Shown: in pieces, positions 62,308-64,000 of the stretch
Layout: the number at the start of each line of letters is the position of its first letter
Position numbering within the stretch: position 1 is the stretch's first letter
DNA from: Prunella strophiata
Lineage: Eukaryota; Chordata; Aves; Passeriformes; Prunellidae
Assembly: GCA_036583965.1 (NCBI GenBank)
Contig: JAZBQD010000027.1
Location: 9,215,187-9,279,186 of the forward strand
Direction: 5' to 3'
DNA: 64,000 nt
Position numbers and translations under genes: made by a program
Notes under the pieces: model-generated
Told to the model about the DNA's origin: nothing
Seen by the model: the letters and a program-made list of their open reading frames with translations, nothing else
Database searches by the model: none

Positions 62308-63571
62308 CTTAAAAAAAAAAAAAAGAAAGAACAAAGGAGAAAAATACCAAGAAGATTAATACATATTTGCCCATTAAGACAAGGTACTGAAAATAAGTCA
62401 AGACACAATGCTATGTTACTCCAAAGCACAGCAGTGATATTGAAGGCAACATTGCCAGGCTTCTGATGGAAATTCACATCATTAGCACCCAACACCAGAG
62501 CACAGTAAGAAACACTCAGCTATGAGAACACTTTTCTGGAAAAAAACCCCTTTGATCAGACAAACCACGTGTTTCATTGCTATTCTCTGGATGCAAATCT
62601 CTTTATTCCAGCAGCTGATTCAATTTTCAAATATGACTTTGCCACACTGTTTTGATTTCTTTTCTCTGAACATAGAAAATGTGTCAAACTGCTATGAAAA
62701 GATTGCGACTTACAACACACATTTTCATCAAAGTGGAAGGATGCTGTAGTACAGCAAGTGCATTCTTAAAAGGATGTATGGATTTTCATTTTTAAATGAA
62801 TCAATGAACAAGAACACATCCATCCTTAAGGTAATTGACATCACCGCTGTCATTTGCTTCACAAAGAGACCTACTACCTGCTGCTGTGTATTTTATTTCC
62901 AAAGTTAATCAATCAGCAAAAATCTCCTCCAGTATTTTCCTTTCTTGTTTGACTGGATTTTTTGGCTTAGTTTTGTTTTGTTTCACATCTCTTTTTTTTT
63001 ACCTGAGTGTACAGACTCTGGAGTGGATCTGTAGCTCTGGGTTGGTGAGCGAGGAGACAGGTTGTGAGTTGGAGAGCCAGGCACACTTTCTCCAGATGAC
63101 AGAGACCGGTTCAGGGACGATAAACTCCGGCTGGTGTGAAGCAGCGATGCTTGTTTAGTGATCTTCCTCAACAGAGAGCTCTTCTTCTTACTGGGGAAGA
63201 GCATTCAAAAGGTGTTTTTTACAAGCCCAAACAATTTACTTACCTTTACTAGCATATTTCAGTCAATTTTGTGTCACAGTAAAACAGAAAAAAGAAAAAA
63301 GGAAGAAAAGAAGAACTAAAGGACAAACCTACTCATATATATTATCTGCAAATGGATTTGACAAGATCTCTCTAAGGATCTCTTACATTATCTTGGTTAC
63401 CCTTTAATTTTAACAGAGAAATATCAAAACAAACCTTTCCTGACCATCCTTTGTTTTGCTCTTCTTGTTCCTACGAGCCATCTTGGATTTGTAGCTGGCT
63501 TTTCGAGCTGGACCAACTTTGATGGATGTGTTCTCAAATGGTGTGGTGGAGATGGACACTTTATTTCCACT
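60314..63571 (-). CDS. MAST2: MAST2, C-terminal region of microtubule-associated serine/threonine kinase 2 (partial, last 3 exons)
   Basis: Joined minus-strand exons 63571-63435, 63190-63003 and 62307-60314 encode the last 772 residues, ending in QHEAL with TAA at 60,316-60,314. MAST2 is an AGC-family kinase with a PDZ domain that links kinase activity to microtubules and binds PTEN. Only the part after the PDZ is here: [20 protein letters not shown] and RRNKK in the first exon; [20 protein letters not shown] and [13 protein letters not shown] in the second; then [39 protein letters not shown] and [20 protein letters not shown] in the third. These blocks match MAST2 better than the other MAST paralogues. 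The rest is a Ser/Pro/Lys-rich, probably disordered tail that diverges from human. Splice phases agree at both junctions. The kinase, DUF1908 and PDZ exons lie beyond 64,000. Confidence 0.93.
60443..60525 (-). repeat. MAST2: 30-bp coding duplication near the MAST2 C-terminus
   Basis: Copies begin at 60,453 and 60,483, with a decayed third start at 60,513. They encode two 10-residue units with a KKEA core. In-frame by virtue of the 30-bp period. Confidence 0.75.
62308..63002 (-). other. MAST2: MAST2 intron (last)
   Basis: 695 bases, donor CTCAG|GTAAAA and a T-rich acceptor. No other feature recognised inside. Confidence 0.9.
63003..63190 (-). CDS. MAST2: MAST2 penultimate coding exon
   Basis: 188 bases encoding [20 protein letters not shown] then [15 protein letters not shown] and [18 protein letters not shown]. 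The acceptor is CTTCCCCAG. A basic, serine-rich segment strongly conserved in MAST2. Confidence 0.95.
63191..63434 (-). other. MAST2: MAST2 intron
   Basis: A 244-base intron with donor GAAAG|GTTTGT, which departs from consensus at +3, and a CCCCAG acceptor. Confidence 0.9.
63435..63571 (-). CDS. MAST2: MAST2 coding exon (third from last)
   Basis: 137 bases encoding [20 protein letters not shown] then [17 protein letters not shown]. The acceptor is TGTCTGACAG. In the family this segment follows directly after the PDZ domain. Confidence 0.95.
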
Positions 63572-64000
63572 CTGTCAGACACAAGACAAAGAGACAATGC
63601 TTAAAACATGGTTATTTGAAGCAGATCTGCAGGCAAAGCAGGTAGGCTGCTAGTTTATTGCTGCCTCCCATTTTGTAATCCTTTGTCAAACTCCATTTTT
63701 CCCCTCAGCATTTCCACCTATCATTTATTAAGGAATTGCCGAGAGAGAGCCCTCGTTAGTCAGGCTTTCACAAATGATTAGCTCAGACCCCAGCTGGTAG
63801 GTAAAGCTTCCCAGAGCAGGCAGAACACAGCATCTGACCTCTCCCATTGAGATCCCAAATGACTCAATTTAATACTTGTAATACTTGGAAACTTGAACAA
63901 AGTGATATTCTGTCACCAATCCTATTCCCAGTGCTCTGACTGATGGCAGATGTGAGCATATCAGGCATCTATCATGATGAATCTGCAACACAGAGCATGG
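63572..64000 (-). other. MAST2: MAST2 intron, partial (runs off the window)
   Basis: Sequence upstream of the acceptor at 63,572-63,573 shows no further MAST2 exon before the window edge. The PDZ and kinase exons must lie to the right. Confidence 0.85.

Overview
The window is vertebrate nuclear DNA, most likely from a bird and probably a songbird. It holds spliced vertebrate genes with introns of moderate size, a CpG-island promoter and an AT-rich intergenic background. One short interspersed element has a tRNA-Ile-like head and a CR1-type tail, the kind described from passerine birds. There is no operon, phage or other prokaryotic structure, and nearly all simple open frames are chance or repeat-driven.

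Layout. (1) 1-12,250 is upstream intergenic DNA with no recognisable gene; it has a GGA microsatellite and three AT-rich islands that look like possible distal regulatory elements. (2) 12,250-13,884 is a CpG island with three CCAAT boxes, GC boxes, a 33-bp duplication and the 5' untranslated region of the next gene. (3) 13,885-39,404, plus strand, is a complete PIK3R3 gene (p55-gamma regulatory subunit of class IA PI3-kinase). It has ten coding exons, every junction is phase-consistent, and the product is 463 residues. Intron 1 (15.5 kb) carries two GC-rich minisatellites, a CRE/CCAAT patch and a possible alternative terminal exon. (4) 39,405 to about 46,580 is its long 3' untranslated region with several poly(A) signals. 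(5) About 46,580-56,240 is intergenic, with tandem repeats, a tRNA-derived SINE and a G-quadruplex-type array. (6) 56,240-63,571, minus strand, is the 3' end of MAST2 (microtubule-associated serine/threonine kinase 2): three exons for the C-terminal 772 residues and a putative 4-kb 3' untranslated region. The kinase and PDZ exons lie beyond the right edge.

The two genes are tail to tail, as in human. PIK3R3 is a phosphotyrosine-reading adaptor that holds the PI3K p110 catalytic subunit. MAST2 is a scaffold kinase whose PDZ domain is known to bind PTEN, the phosphatase that opposes PI3K. The same pairing of gene families recurs at other human loci (PIK3R2-MAST3, PIK3R1-MAST4), which points to an ancient duplicated block. 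I found no convincing wholly new protein system; the most interesting signals are non-coding.
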